Shown: positions 29,895 to 38,389 of the stretch, one piece after another
Layout of the letters: each line of letters opens with the position of its first letter
How positions within the stretch are numbered: position 1 is the stretch's first letter
Source: Nitrospirota bacterium
GTDB taxonomy: Bacteria; Nitrospirota; JACRHL01
Direction of reading: 5' to 3'
DNA length: 64,000 nt
NCBI GenBank assembly: GCA_029858285.1
Contig: JAOUFN010000003.1
Coordinates: 118,204-182,203, forward strand
Translations under genes and position numbers: made by a program
The notes under the pieces: model-generated
The model's database searches: none
The model's input: the letters and a program-made list of their open reading frames with translations, nothing else
What the model was told of the DNA's origin: nothing

Positions 29895-30788
29895 ATGCAA
29901 AAGAGCTTCCCTTCCCTGTCGGCCAACTCCCCATTTTCCCGTTGGTTGTCGCCGTGTCTGCCGCTTTTTTTCGCCGTTGCATTGCTCGGTACCGCGTGCA
30001 GCCACGAGCGGGGGCCGGACCTGCGTCCGCTGGAACAACTGGCGACCTCCGGCGCGGGCGAGGTCGACAACAGGCTTCAAAAGGCCAAAGACCTGCTGCG
30101 CGACGAGTTACTGCCGCACCCCCGGATCGCCACGCTGTTTGGCACTCTTCCGACCGCTCCCGGCAACTCCCCTTCCGCCACACCGGAGGAGGATATTCCG
30201 TGGAGCCGCATGCCGTTCATTGCTGTGGGGGTGCTGGGGGTGGACGGTGCCCTGGCGGCGGCGTTACCCCGCGCCTCCGACACCGTGGGCGCCCTGCTTT
30301 TGGAGGCCGGTCGTACGCCTGCCTCAAGCGATACCGGAAATGGCGACTTGCAGATGATTCCCAACACCTCCGTGTTCACCCTCGGTATCTGGGCCGCCAG
30401 CCCCGGCGGCGGACGGCTGTCGGCGCTGCTCGACGTGGATGATGCGTTCACCGCAGGTGTGCTGACGCCGTTGGCGCGGGCGGCCCACGGCCTGGCGTTT
30501 CTGGCCGACCGCAATGGCCATGTGGTGCTGGCCTCGCATCCGTCGCTGGTTGCGGTGCCCCTGGAGCGGCTCGGCATTCCCCTGCCGGACGCCGCGCCCA
30601 AAAGTATCGCCGGGGTGGACATCGGCGGCGTGCTCTACCACGTGGCTGTGGCTCGGGCGGCAACGAACGGCTGGATTGTCGGTGTGGCAACCCCGGACAC
30701 TGCCGCCCCGGCGGTTCCCGATGCCACCGGATCGGACGCCACGGATCCAGCTCCGTCCGCTGCGGCCCAGGACAATTCTTCCGGGTAG
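29895..30788 (+). CDS. Cache-like sensory lipoprotein (hypothetical)
   Basis: A 297-residue protein starting at ATG 29895, with AGAGG four bases before it. The signal peptide ends at a plausible lipobox (GTAC, cysteine near residue 35). A helical N-terminal stretch like the stalk helix of Cache domains (VDNRLQKAKDLLRDELL) is followed by repeated beta-rich segments with FLADRNGHVVLASHP and NGWIVGVATP, which resemble the second half of chemoreceptor Cache domains. There is no transmembrane signalling module. The tail is Ala/Pro/Asp-rich. It may bind a ligand for the divergent hybrid kinase. The fold assignment is by eye. Confidence 0.55.
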   Translation: MQKSFPSLSANSPFSRWLSPCLPLFFAVALLGTACSHERGPDLRPLEQLATSGAGEVDNRLQKAKDLLRDELLPHPRIATLFGTLPTAPGNSPSATPEEDIPWSRMPFIAVGVLGVDGALAAALPRASDTVGALLLEAGRTPASSDTGNGDLQMIPNTSVFTLGIWAASPGGGRLSALLDVDDAFTAGVLTPLARAAHGLAFLADRNGHVVLASHPSLVAVPLERLGIPLPDAAPKSIAGVDIGGVLYHVAVARAATNGWIVGVATPDTAAPAVPDATGSDATDPAPSAAAQDNSSG

Positions 30789-30813
30789 CCGAGTTTTTCC
30801 CGGTGGCGGGAGA

Positions 30814-31536
30814 TCAGCCGGGCAACAGTTGCGGCAGAATTTCCCCGGCCCTGCCGTGCAACGCCACGTCCACCACGCCGGTGGCCGGAGTCGGCTCCAG
30901 GTTGACCTCCACCACAAAGGCTCCGCGGCGCCGCGCCAGGTCGGCCAGGGAGGCTGCGGGCTGCACCACGCCGGAGGTGCCCACGATCAGCGCCACGTCA
31001 CAGTACTCAAAAGCGGCAAAAGCACGTTCCAGCACATCGCTGTCCAGTGACTCACCAAACCACACAATGTGCGGTCGCAGCAGCGCCCCACACGCCGCGC
31101 AGGAGGGGGGAGTTGGAATCGGCACCCGGTGGTCCCCGGTAATGGCGTGGCAGGCGGTGCAGCGCACCTTCCAGATGTTGCCGTGAATTTCCACCGGGTC
31201 GGAATTCCCGGCCACTGCGTGCAAACCGTCCACATTCTGGGTGACCAGGTTGAAACCGGGGAGTTTTTCCTGCATTACCGCCAGGGCGTGGTGGCCGGGA
31301 TTGGGCTGAACGCCCACCAGGGCGGTGCGGCGCATGTTGTACCACTCCCACACCAGTTTTGGGTCGCGGTGAAAGGCCTCGGGGGTCGCCAGGTCTTCGG
31401 CCCGGTGGTTGCACCACAGGCCACCCGGCCCGCGGAAGGTGGGCACGCCGCTTTCGGCGGAAATGCCCGCGCCGGTGAGTACCGCCAGCCGTTGTGAGGC
31501 CGCCAGTCGCTGTCGCACCCTGTCCAGATCAGACAT
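30814..31536 (-). CDS. cobB: NAD-dependent protein deacylase, sirtuin (CobB type)
   Basis: A 240-residue class III sirtuin. The NAD site has GAGISAESGVPTFRG at 22-36, TQNVDGLH at 99-106 and catalytic H118 (EIHG). A zinc ribbon is formed by C126xxC129 and a later CxxC. Y66 and R69 (YNMR) match the Tyr-x-x-Arg pocket that lets SIRT5-like enzymes and E. coli CobB remove succinyl and malonyl groups, so desuccinylase activity is likely as well as deacetylation. The C-terminal GTSGVVQPAA and VNLEPTP are standard. It converges with the Cache lipoprotein. Confidence 0.93.
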   Translation of the reverse strand: MSDLDRVRQRLAASQRLAVLTGAGISAESGVPTFRGPGGLWCNHRAEDLATPEAFHRDPKLVWEWYNMRRTALVGVQPNPGHHALAVMQEKLPGFNLVTQNVDGLHAVAGNSDPVEIHGNIWKVRCTACHAITGDHRVPIPTPPSCAACGALLRPHIVWFGESLDSDVLERAFAAFEYCDVALIVGTSGVVQPAASLADLARRRGAFVVEVNLEPTPATGVVDVALHGRAGEILPQLLPG

Positions 31537-31598
31537 CTCCCCCCCTTACCGGGCGGCGCGACGCGCCACGCTCCCCGCGCCGCCGCGAGCGTGTGCGT

Positions 31599-31627
31599 TT
31601 GACCCACCTGCACCGATTCCCTATGAT
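31599..31627 (+). promoter_or_regulatory. promoter for serS
   Basis: TTGACC (31599-31604) and TATGAT (31622-31627) are separated by 17 bases and lie about 100 bases before the serS start. Confidence 0.65.
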
Positions 31628-31725
31628 GTTGCGCCCTGTTTTTCCGTATCGCACGGCGGAGCGAATTTTAAACTCCCTTCCACCCCCCGGCGCGATCATA
31701 TCCTGTCCTACGCGGTCCGTACACC

Positions 31726-33000
31726 ATGTTAGATCTTCGCCATATCCGTGAAAACCCCGAGGCCGTGGCCTCTGCCTTGGCCCGCCGGGGCGGCTCCATC
31801 GACCTGGCTCCGCTGCTGGAGCGGGACGCCGAGTGCCGCCGCATGGCCAGTGAGGCGGAAGCCCTCAAGGCGGAGCAGAACCGCGCCTCCGGCCGCATCG
31901 CCGAGGCCCGCCGCAGCGGTGCCGACGCCACCGAAATGCTGGCTGCCATGAAGCAGATCGGGGACCGCCAAAAGGCCCTTGCCGAACAGGTAAAAACGCT
32001 GGAAGAGCTGGTCCGCAACGAATTGCTGTTGCTTCCCAACCTGCCGGACGCCTCGGTACCGGACGGTGGTGGCGAGGCCGACAACGTGGAACTGCGGCGC
32101 GTCGGCACCCCGCCCCGTTTCGACTTTGTCGCTAAACCCCACGACGAACTGGGTGAGGCCCTGGGGCTGATGGACTTTACCCGCGCGGCAAAAATCTCCG
32201 GTGCCCGTTTTGCTTCCTACAGCGGCGCGCTGGCCCGTATGGAGCGGGCACTGGCGGCCTTCATGCTCGACCTGCACACCAGTGAGCACGGTTTTACGGA
32301 AGTGGTGGCCCCCTATCTGGTCAACGCCCGCGCCATGCTCGGCACCGGCCAGTTGCCCAAATTCGCCGACGACCTGTTCAAGGTCACCGAGGACGACCTG
32401 TACCTGATCCCCACTGCGGAGGTGTCGGTGACGAACCTGTTCGCCGACGAGGTGCTGCCCGGTGAGCAGTTGCCGATCCGGCTAGCGGCATTTTCCCCCT
32501 GTTTCAGGCGCGAGGCAGGTTCCTACGGCAAGGACACCCGTGGGCTGATCCGCCAGCATCAGTTTCACAAGGTGGAAATGGTCACCCTGGTGCGCCCGGA
32601 AGAGTCCGAAGCCGCATTGGAACGCCTGACCGGCTGCGCCGAGGCCGTGCTGAAACGCCTCAACCTGGCCTACCGGGTGATCACCCTGTGTACCGGCGAC
32701 ATGGGTTTCGGTTCTGCCCGCACCCACGACATCGAGGTTTGGCTGCCCGCCCAGGACCGCTATCGGGAGATTTCGTCCTGCACTAATTTTCGCGACTTTC
32801 AGGCGCGCCGTGCCGGCATCCGCTTCAAGGATGCGGGGGGAAAGCCACAACTGGTGCACACCCTGAATGGCTCTGGCCTTGCGGTGGGGCGCGCCCTGGT
32901 GGCAGTGATGGAAAATTACCAGCGGGTTGACGGCGGCATCGACGTGCCCGAGGTGCTGCAACCCTATATGGGGGGCCTGAAGGTTATCCACCGACCCTGA
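31726..33000 (+). CDS. serS: seryl-tRNA synthetase
   Basis: A 424-residue class II synthetase that charges tRNA-Ser (and tRNA-Sec where present). The N-terminal long antiparallel coiled coil (about 30-100) binds the extra arm of tRNA-Ser. The catalytic core has motif 2, SPCFRREAGSYGKDTRGLIR, and motif 3 near GSGLAVGRALVA. Two serine tRNA genes follow within 450 bases on the same strand, an apt arrangement for the enzyme and its substrates. Confidence 0.98.
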   Translation: MLDLRHIRENPEAVASALARRGGSIDLAPLLERDAECRRMASEAEALKAEQNRASGRIAEARRSGADATEMLAAMKQIGDRQKALAEQVKTLEELVRNELLLLPNLPDASVPDGGGEADNVELRRVGTPPRFDFVAKPHDELGEALGLMDFTRAAKISGARFASYSGALARMERALAAFMLDLHTSEHGFTEVVAPYLVNARAMLGTGQLPKFADDLFKVTEDDLYLIPTAEVSVTNLFADEVLPGEQLPIRLAAFSPCFRREAGSYGKDTRGLIRQHQFHKVEMVTLVRPEESEAALERLTGCAEAVLKRLNLAYRVITLCTGDMGFGSARTHDIEVWLPAQDRYREISSCTNFRDFQARRAGIRFKDAGGKPQLVHTLNGSGLAVGRALVAVMENYQRVDGGIDVPEVLQPYMGGLKVIHRP

Positions 33001-33044
33001 GGGGGCCCTTTCAACTGCCCGTGGCAATGGCCGTTCAAATCGGG

Positions 33045-33050
33045 TATAAT
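33045..33050 (+). promoter_or_regulatory. consensus -10 box ahead of the tRNA-Ser genes
   Basis: A perfect TATAAT lies 131 bases before tRNA-Ser(TGA). The -35 position reads TGGCAA and is weak. It could drive the tRNA cluster or an unrecognised leader RNA in 33055-33180. Confidence 0.45.
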
Positions 33051-33180
33051 TCCGCGTTTCCGGCGGCCATGATGCCTTCCCGATCGCAACGGCGACGGAC
33101 TTGCGGCGGCGCCGGAGAGACTTGGAACCTGGGCTGGACACGGGCCGGTAGCTGGCCGGATGAGGCTTTTTCCTGCTTCC

Positions 33181-33266
<86 letters not shown>

Positions 33267-33350
33267 CCCGCCCCACGGGGCTGGATTTCAGGGGCCGGAG
33301 TGGGCAGCTTTTGGGGCAGACTTTTCGGGTCGGCCAGGTTTTTTGTCTGT

Positions 33351-33446
<96 letters not shown>

Positions 33447-33532
33447 TTTGGGGTTTTTCGGTCGCGCGCCACAACACAGGGCGCGCCCGACTGTTGAGGA
33501 ATTTGAGGAATCGCACGTACCGCGTTGAAGCC

Positions 33533-34141
33533 ATGTTGAAGCCCGCCTCACATTGGTCCGCCGCTCAGCTCGCCCTCGGGGCCGGGCTCCTGCTGGGTGC
33601 GTTCTCCGTGGCCTCGGCACAGGCGCCGTTGCCGGGCGGACACCCAACCCTGCCTTCGGGTCACCCCGGAATGTCGTCGGGAACGAGCGCGGGGAGCGTT
33701 GCGCCACTCACGCCGCACCCGGTCACTCCGTCTGAGGAACAGGCCGCCCACGGCATGATGGACGTGACCGGTAGCACCAAGAAGGGCTCCGTGGTGGTGG
33801 CGCCGGAGGTGCGAGCCAAGTGGAAGGCTGCCACCTTCATCCTGGTGGACAGAGGGGCGTCCGCCGCGCGGGAGGTGACCATCAAGGTGGGGGGAAGTTA
33901 CGACGTCCCCGGGGGAAATTTGCGGATTTCGGTGATTGAGTTCTTGCCTGACCTGCGAATTGACAATAACATCTACACCTCCGCGTCGAACGATCCGAAT
34001 AACCCGGCCTCGCGGGTGGTGATTCTGGAAGGCGGCAAGGAGATTTTTGACGGGTGGCTGTTCGCGGAATTCCCGCAGGTTCATCACTTTGAACATCCAC
34101 GCTTTGGCGTGACCCTCAAGGAAGGGGTTGCCGCCAGGTAG
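33533..34141 (+). CDS. secreted DUF2155-like protein
   Basis: A 202-residue protein with a signal peptide (cleavage near SVASAQA) and a Pro/Gly/Ser-rich segment (about 30-70). The conserved C-terminal domain (about 85-195) carries WKAATFILVDRG, LRISVIEFLPDLRI, NIYTSASNDPNNPASRVVI, FDGWLFAEFPQVHHFEHPRF. This pattern matches DUF2155, a periplasmic family of unknown function seen in many proteobacteria. It lies between tRNA genes. The start at 33533 has no clear ribosome site. Confidence 0.72.
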   Translation: MLKPASHWSAAQLALGAGLLLGAFSVASAQAPLPGGHPTLPSGHPGMSSGTSAGSVAPLTPHPVTPSEEQAAHGMMDVTGSTKKGSVVVAPEVRAKWKAATFILVDRGASAAREVTIKVGGSYDVPGGNLRISVIEFLPDLRIDNNIYTSASNDPNNPASRVVILEGGKEIFDGWLFAEFPQVHHFEHPRFGVTLKEGVAAR

Positions 34142-34163
34142 GGACACCCGTCCGACAATTTAC

Positions 34164-34240
34164 GCGCCCGTGGCTCAGCTGGATAGAGCATCAGACTACG
34201 AATCTGAGGGTCGCACGTTCGAATCGTGCCGGGCGCACCA
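34164..34240 (+). tRNA. tRNA-Arg (anticodon ACG)
   Basis: A 77-base cloverleaf with acceptor GCGCCCG pairing with CGGGCGC and an encoded CCA. The anticodon stem TCAGA/TCTGA encloses CTACGAA, giving ACG. The T-arm CGTTCGAATCG is standard. Confidence 0.98.
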
Positions 34241-34248
34241 ATAAAAAC

Positions 34249-34283
34249 AAGGGGTTTGACCATACCGGTCAAACCCCTTTTGG
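34249..34283 (+). terminator. terminator after tRNA-Arg
   Basis: AAGGGGTTTGACC (34249-34261) and GGTCAAACCCCTT (34267-34279) form a 13-base perfect stem with a 5-base loop, followed by a short T-run. Confidence 0.85.
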
Positions 34284-34402
34284 TTTTCGGGGACAGTGGC
34301 GGGACAGCGTACATCGCCGGGCGGTTTGGCACTTTTTGACGGCTGCTTTGGCACCCACCTTAAAGCTGCCGCAAAACCCGCATCAAGTGGTATATACGCC
34401 CT

Positions 34403-35673
34403 TCACCCCTGTTCCTGCTCGCGTTTGTAGCGGATGGGGATGGTGAGGGCATGGCGGGCCATGTCCACGATGGGCAAATCCACCCGCTCGTCCTTCAGCG
34501 CCCAGCGGGCGTAGCGGATGTTCAGCTTGCGGTAGCGCACCACCGCGCTCGCCGTCAGCGGACCCTTGGCCCAGTGGGGAATGGTAAAACCGTATTCCAG
34601 CACGTCCGAACGCCCTGGCGGCACCACGTTGCGGTAGCTGTCCCCCGTCATGTTGAACAGGTCGTGTCGCCACACCGCCCTCCCCTCGCGGGTCACCGGG
34701 ATGGTGCGGTAAAAATGCGCCTTCGGGTCCACCGTGCCGTCCGCTTCCAGCATGCCGCTTTCGTAGACCACGCGGTTCGAGCCGTCCACCACCCGCAGGG
34801 CGATCCACACCTCGTTGATGTCCGTGGTGCCCCCCGGAAAATTGTGTCCCACCCGGGTGTTGTCCACCACCACCCGCAGCGTCGCCCGGTCCCCCAGGTA
34901 GAAATACTCCGGCGCCTCGGTCTCCGTCAGGCTGTCCCGCTCGAAGGGGCGTTCGCCCCGCGCCGCGTCGCGCTTGCGCGGCACGTCAATGGTCACCCGC
35001 ACCACGTCGCGCTGCAGAAAACGCGTGACTGCCTCGAGCTGCTCCGTGTTGCCGGTGACGTGGGGGATGGCGGTGTTGGCGCCGGGGAAGCGGTGGGAGC
35101 GGAAGCGTCCCAGGGAGTCCGCCGAGGGATCCTTCCCCGCCACCAGTGGCAGGTGGCAGTCCTGGCAGCGGGTGACGGTGGCCGATGCCGCGTGGGCCGG
35201 TTCGCGCATCCCCGAATAAGGGCTGTTGAGCCAGCCGGTGTAATCGTCCTGCATCTTCACCCATCCCCAGCCGTTCATGTCCCTGTCCATGAACTGGGCG
35301 TGGCAGGTGGCGCAGGCGGCGGGGGTGGCAACCACCGGCCGCGCCATGTCCAGGCGGTGCCGCGCCGGGCGGATGCGCAGCGACAGATTGTGCAGCCACA
35401 CCGCCGGAGCGGCGGTACGCCCCTCGAACAGGTAGCTCTCCTGGGGGCGAATGCGGTAGCTGCCCACCCCTTCCAGGTGCTCCACCCGGTCCACCGCGTG
35501 GCACCCGAGGCACCCCACCCCCTCGTTCATGTGCCCCGGCGTGTCCAGCCGCCCGCCTTCGGTAAGTTGCCCGCTGAGCAGCGCCACCGGGGCGTGGCAC
35601 CCCTCGCAGTACCGGGTCGCCGCCATGCCCTTCTTGCCCGCCAGCAGGTTGATGTTGGTCTGATAGGTGGGGT
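34403..35673 (-). pseudogene. multiheme cytochrome c, 5' end lost to an IS3-family insertion
   Basis: Coding sequence for about 423 residues of a secreted multiheme cytochrome. Four CXXCH heme sites remain: CEGCH, CLGCH, CATCH and CQDCH. The frame runs on into the IS element, but no native start, signal peptide or the earlier heme sites that such cytochrome c554-like proteins usually carry are present. The native reading begins at a Pro-Thr-Tyr stretch right at the IS end. The missing 5' part is not found on the other side of the IS, so insertion went with a deletion or rearrangement. A chimeric protein from an IS-internal start would lack export. Confidence 0.82.
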
Positions 35674-35744
35674 GGTAATGCCCCCCAAAAACAGTGGCGA
35701 TTATGAGTAGAATTTTCTCGTTATGAAATTTGAGGAGATTCTGC

Positions 35745-36011
35745 ATGAAGAAATCACGGTTCAGCGACAGTCAGATCATGGCAATCCTGGGGCAGGCAGA
35801 GGCGGGTACGCCGGTGCCAGATTTGTGCCGGGAGCACGGCATGAGCAGCGCGACCTTCTATAAGTGGCGCTCCAAGTTCGGCGGCATGGACGCATCGCTG
35901 ATGGCTCGGATGAAGGAGCTGGAGGTGGAAAACAAACGCCTCAAGAAGATGTACGCGGAAGAGCGGCTCAAGGCTGAGATCGTTTCGGAGGCCCTGGCAA
36001 AAAAGTGGTGA
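35745..36011 (+). CDS. IS3-family transposase OrfA (HTH/leucine zipper)
   Basis: An 88-residue protein with GAGGAG upstream. The helix-turn-helix ([20 protein letters not shown], about 27-46) binds the IS ends. A leucine-zipper-like helix follows ([19 protein letters not shown]). It ends in the A AAA AAG heptamer (35999-36005) where a -1 frameshift would fuse it to OrfB and yield the active transposase. Confidence 0.93.
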   Translation: MKKSRFSDSQIMAILGQAEAGTPVPDLCREHGMSSATFYKWRSKFGGMDASLMARMKELEVENKRLKKMYAEERLKAEIVSEALAKKW

Positions 36012-36832
36012 GGCCGTCTCGCCGACGTGAGATGGCCAAAAAAGCAGTCGAGCAGCGCCCGGTCAGCATTAAGGCTGCATGTGCGGCGTTCATCATCAGC
36101 GAAACCTGCTATCGATACCAGGCCAAGCTATCCAGTGAAAACGCCGAGGTGGCCGATTGGCTAATCCGACTGACCCACAACCAACGCAACTGGGGGTTCA
36201 AGCTGTGCTTCTTCTATCTGCGCAACGTCAAAGGCTTTTTATGGAACCACAAGCGGGTCTACCGCATCTACCGGGAGCTGGAGCTGAACCTGCGGATCAA
36301 GCCGAAGAAACGACTGGTACGGGAAAAGCCGGAGCCGTTGCGGGTGCCGGAAACCATCAACCAGGCCTGGTCCATGGATTTCATGCACGATCAGCTATCC
36401 GACAGCCGGAGTTTTCGGCTGTTCAACGTGATCGATGACTACAACCGGGAGGGACTGGGCATTGAAGTGGACCTGTCGCTGCCGTCCGAGCGGGTGATCC
36501 GCAGTCTGGAACAGATCATCGAATGGCGCGGCAAGCCGGATTCGATTCGCTGCGACAACGGCCCGGAATACATCAGCGGCGCGCTGACAACCTGGGCCGA
36601 ACAAAGAGGCATCAAAGTCAGCTATATCCAACCGGGAAAGCCGCAACAGAACGCCTATGTGGAGCGTTACAACCGCACGGTTCGATACGATTGGTTGAGC
36701 CATTACCTGTTTGATTCGATAGCCGAAGTCCAGAATTTTGCCACCCGATGGCTATGGACCTACAACCACGAACGACCTAACATGGCCTTGGGAGGTATCA
36801 CGCCCAAACAGAAGTTGGCCCTTTTGGCCTAA
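36005..36832 (+). CDS. IS3-family transposase OrfB (DDE integrase)
   Basis: The frame after the -1 slip encodes about 275 residues. An N-terminal HTH_21-like region is followed by an rve integrase core. The catalytic triad is visible as D in SMDFMHD, D in IRCDNGPEY and E in [11 protein letters not shown], with the D-x35-E spacing of the family. The C-terminal [12 protein letters not shown] is typical. No stop or frameshift interrupts it. Confidence 0.93.
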   Translation: MVRPSRRREMAKKAVEQRPVSIKAACAAFIISETCYRYQAKLSSENAEVADWLIRLTHNQRNWGFKLCFFYLRNVKGFLWNHKRVYRIYRELELNLRIKPKKRLVREKPEPLRVPETINQAWSMDFMHDQLSDSRSFRLFNVIDDYNREGLGIEVDLSLPSERVIRSLEQIIEWRGKPDSIRCDNGPEYISGALTTWAEQRGIKVSYIQPGKPQQNAYVERYNRTVRYDWLSHYLFDSIAEVQNFATRWLWTYNHERPNMALGGITPKQKLALLA

Positions 36833-36891
36833 CCGTTCTACCCATTTTTGCCATTAAAAATGGGGGCATTACCCCGTCCGCTGCGGAGGTT

Positions 36892-37647
36892 TTAGTCCAG
36901 ACCAGAGCTGTTTGTACCGGTAGCTGGCGCCACAGGGCGGACGTCGTAGTACGTGTTTCGGGCGGCGCCACCAAAGGTGACTGCTCCGGGGCAGGCGGCC
37001 ACCAACTTGCGGGAATCGGTTTCGACCACGTTGAAAAATTCCACGCAGGACGAACACACCCCCGCGTTGCCGGTCACACTGTAGGGCACCTCTTCGCCGT
37101 CCAGCTTCGTGGTCACCTTGCGCGACAGGAAATTGGCGTGGTTGGCCCGCTGCGCCAGCCAGAACTTCTTCAGGTTGTCCCCCAATCCCCAAAATCCGGT
37201 GACCGAGAACAACACCTTGAACATAAAGGCGTCCTTGAAGCCGATGCCCTCCCACGCCTTGGGCTTTTTCCGCTGGTAGGCGGCGGATTCCACAATCTCG
37301 ATGAGCTGGGCCTCGGTGGGCAGGCTGCCGGGGGCGAAGTCGGTCACGCTCATGCGTGAATCAAGGAAGCGGTCAAAGGCCTCTGGCAGGCGCTGCTCAC
37401 TCATGAGCATGGTCTGGCCCTTGCGCGCGGAATCCCGGTACCAGGAGCCCTGGCGTACACATACCCGGCTCCACACGGCGGGAGGGGCATACACCAGGGC
37501 GTTGCCCCTGGCGTGCAGCACCTGGCACGGCGTCAGAAGGGTCTGGCTCAACCGGTACCCGGCGGCCTTCAGGGGACCGGTGGCGTCGCGGAAGGATTGT
37601 GGGTCGAACCAGTAGAGGTATCGGGATTCCGGTTCCGGCTTGCTCAT
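36892..37647 (-). CDS. hypothetical protein with CSSC motif
   Basis: A 251-residue protein of no recognised family, with no signal peptide or membrane segment. Visible features: several aromatic motifs (YLYWFDPQSF, GSWYRDSARK), a central lysine-rich helix (AAYQRKKPKAWEGIGFKDAF), and CSSC near residue 205 followed by FFNVVETDSRKLVAACPG. The stop lies 19 bases from the IS end, so the C-terminus may have been altered by the insertion. A TTGAAA-16-TAAAAA pair at 37764-37791 could be its promoter. Cysteine spacing suggests metal or redox chemistry, but no function is assigned. Confidence 0.6.
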   Translation of the reverse strand: MSKPEPESRYLYWFDPQSFRDATGPLKAAGYRLSQTLLTPCQVLHARGNALVYAPPAVWSRVCVRQGSWYRDSARKGQTMLMSEQRLPEAFDRFLDSRMSVTDFAPGSLPTEAQLIEIVESAAYQRKKPKAWEGIGFKDAFMFKVLFSVTGFWGLGDNLKKFWLAQRANHANFLSRKVTTKLDGEEVPYSVTGNAGVCSSCVEFFNVVETDSRKLVAACPGAVTFGGAARNTYYDVRPVAPATGTNSSGLD

Positions 37648-37806
37648 GCTTTCAGTCTCCTCATCGGTATCGGCACCGGTCCGGGGGCCGGGACAGGAGG
37701 TCTTCCTGCGTGGTTCCCGACTCGTGCGGTGTTCCCGGTTTCATAGGTTTTTCCGATGCCAGATTTTTACCCGGATTTTTGTAAATTTCAACAGTCGAGT
37801 GATCCA

Positions 37807-38181
37807 TCAGGCAGCGGTACGCGTTGCTCGAAACACCACGACCGCGAACAGTGCCATGGCGAAAATTGCGGTCATGGACGAGGCTGCGGCGATGGGTTCG
37901 GCCTCTGGCATGCCGCCGTAAATCAAGCCAACTCCGATGGTAAGGCCCACGGCGGACAGGTTGCTGAGCCAGAAGTGGATGATTGGCAATTTCCCGGTTT
38001 CGGCATGGGGGTAAGCCTTGTAGAAAAGGCTGTACATCATCATCGACACATATCCCAGCAGGTTGAGATGGGCGTGGGTCGGCATCTGGACATGCCTGTG
38101 GGAAATGGCCATGTAAATCCCCAGCGCCATGCCCAACAGGGCGTACAGAACCGACAGGCGGACAAAGCGGTCCGAGAGCAT
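37807..38181 (-). CDS. small heme-copper-oxidase-like membrane protein
   Basis: A 124-residue protein with four membrane helices and a good AAAAGGAG site. The sequence VQMPTHAHLNLLGYVSMMMYSLFYKAYP carries the HAHLNLLGW-like helix that resembles the heme-ligand helix of cytochrome oxidase/nitric oxide reductase subunit I. Short proteins of this kind occur in many proteobacteria and are often labelled cytochrome c oxidase-like; they are too short to be oxidases. It lies beside cytochrome remnants and may bind heme. Confidence 0.65.
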   Translation of the reverse strand: MLSDRFVRLSVLYALLGMALGIYMAISHRHVQMPTHAHLNLLGYVSMMMYSLFYKAYPHAETGKLPIIHFWLSNLSAVGLTIGVGLIYGGMPEAEPIAAASSMTAIFAMALFAVVVFRATRTAA

Positions 38182-38389
38182 GGGTGGACTCCTTTTAGAC
38201 GGTGGGTGCCGGATGCGGCGCGGAGGGCTTCCCCCCAGGAAGCCCGACCGTCACTCTACGGGAGGCTTTGAGGGAAACACAAGGGGAGTCCACATACGGT
38301 GGAGTGCGTGCCCCGCTGCGCCATCGGAGGGAGTCAGTTCCGAATCCCGGCCTCAGGTCTGCCCACCGCCGGGCAGGTGATCCACCGGT

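Larger units (their letters stand above)
35674..36873 (+). mobile_element. IS3-family insertion sequence
   Basis: A 1,200-base element with imperfect terminal inverted repeats. Both ends begin GGTAATGCCCCC and stay related to about base 38 (TAGAA). It carries two overlapping frames, orfA (35745) and orfB (36005), both intact, with an A6G slippery site at their junction, as usual for the family. No target-site duplication is visible: the bases flanking the two ends differ. It sits between the beheaded cytochrome and the unknown gene at 36892. The intact frames suggest recent arrival. Confidence 0.9.
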
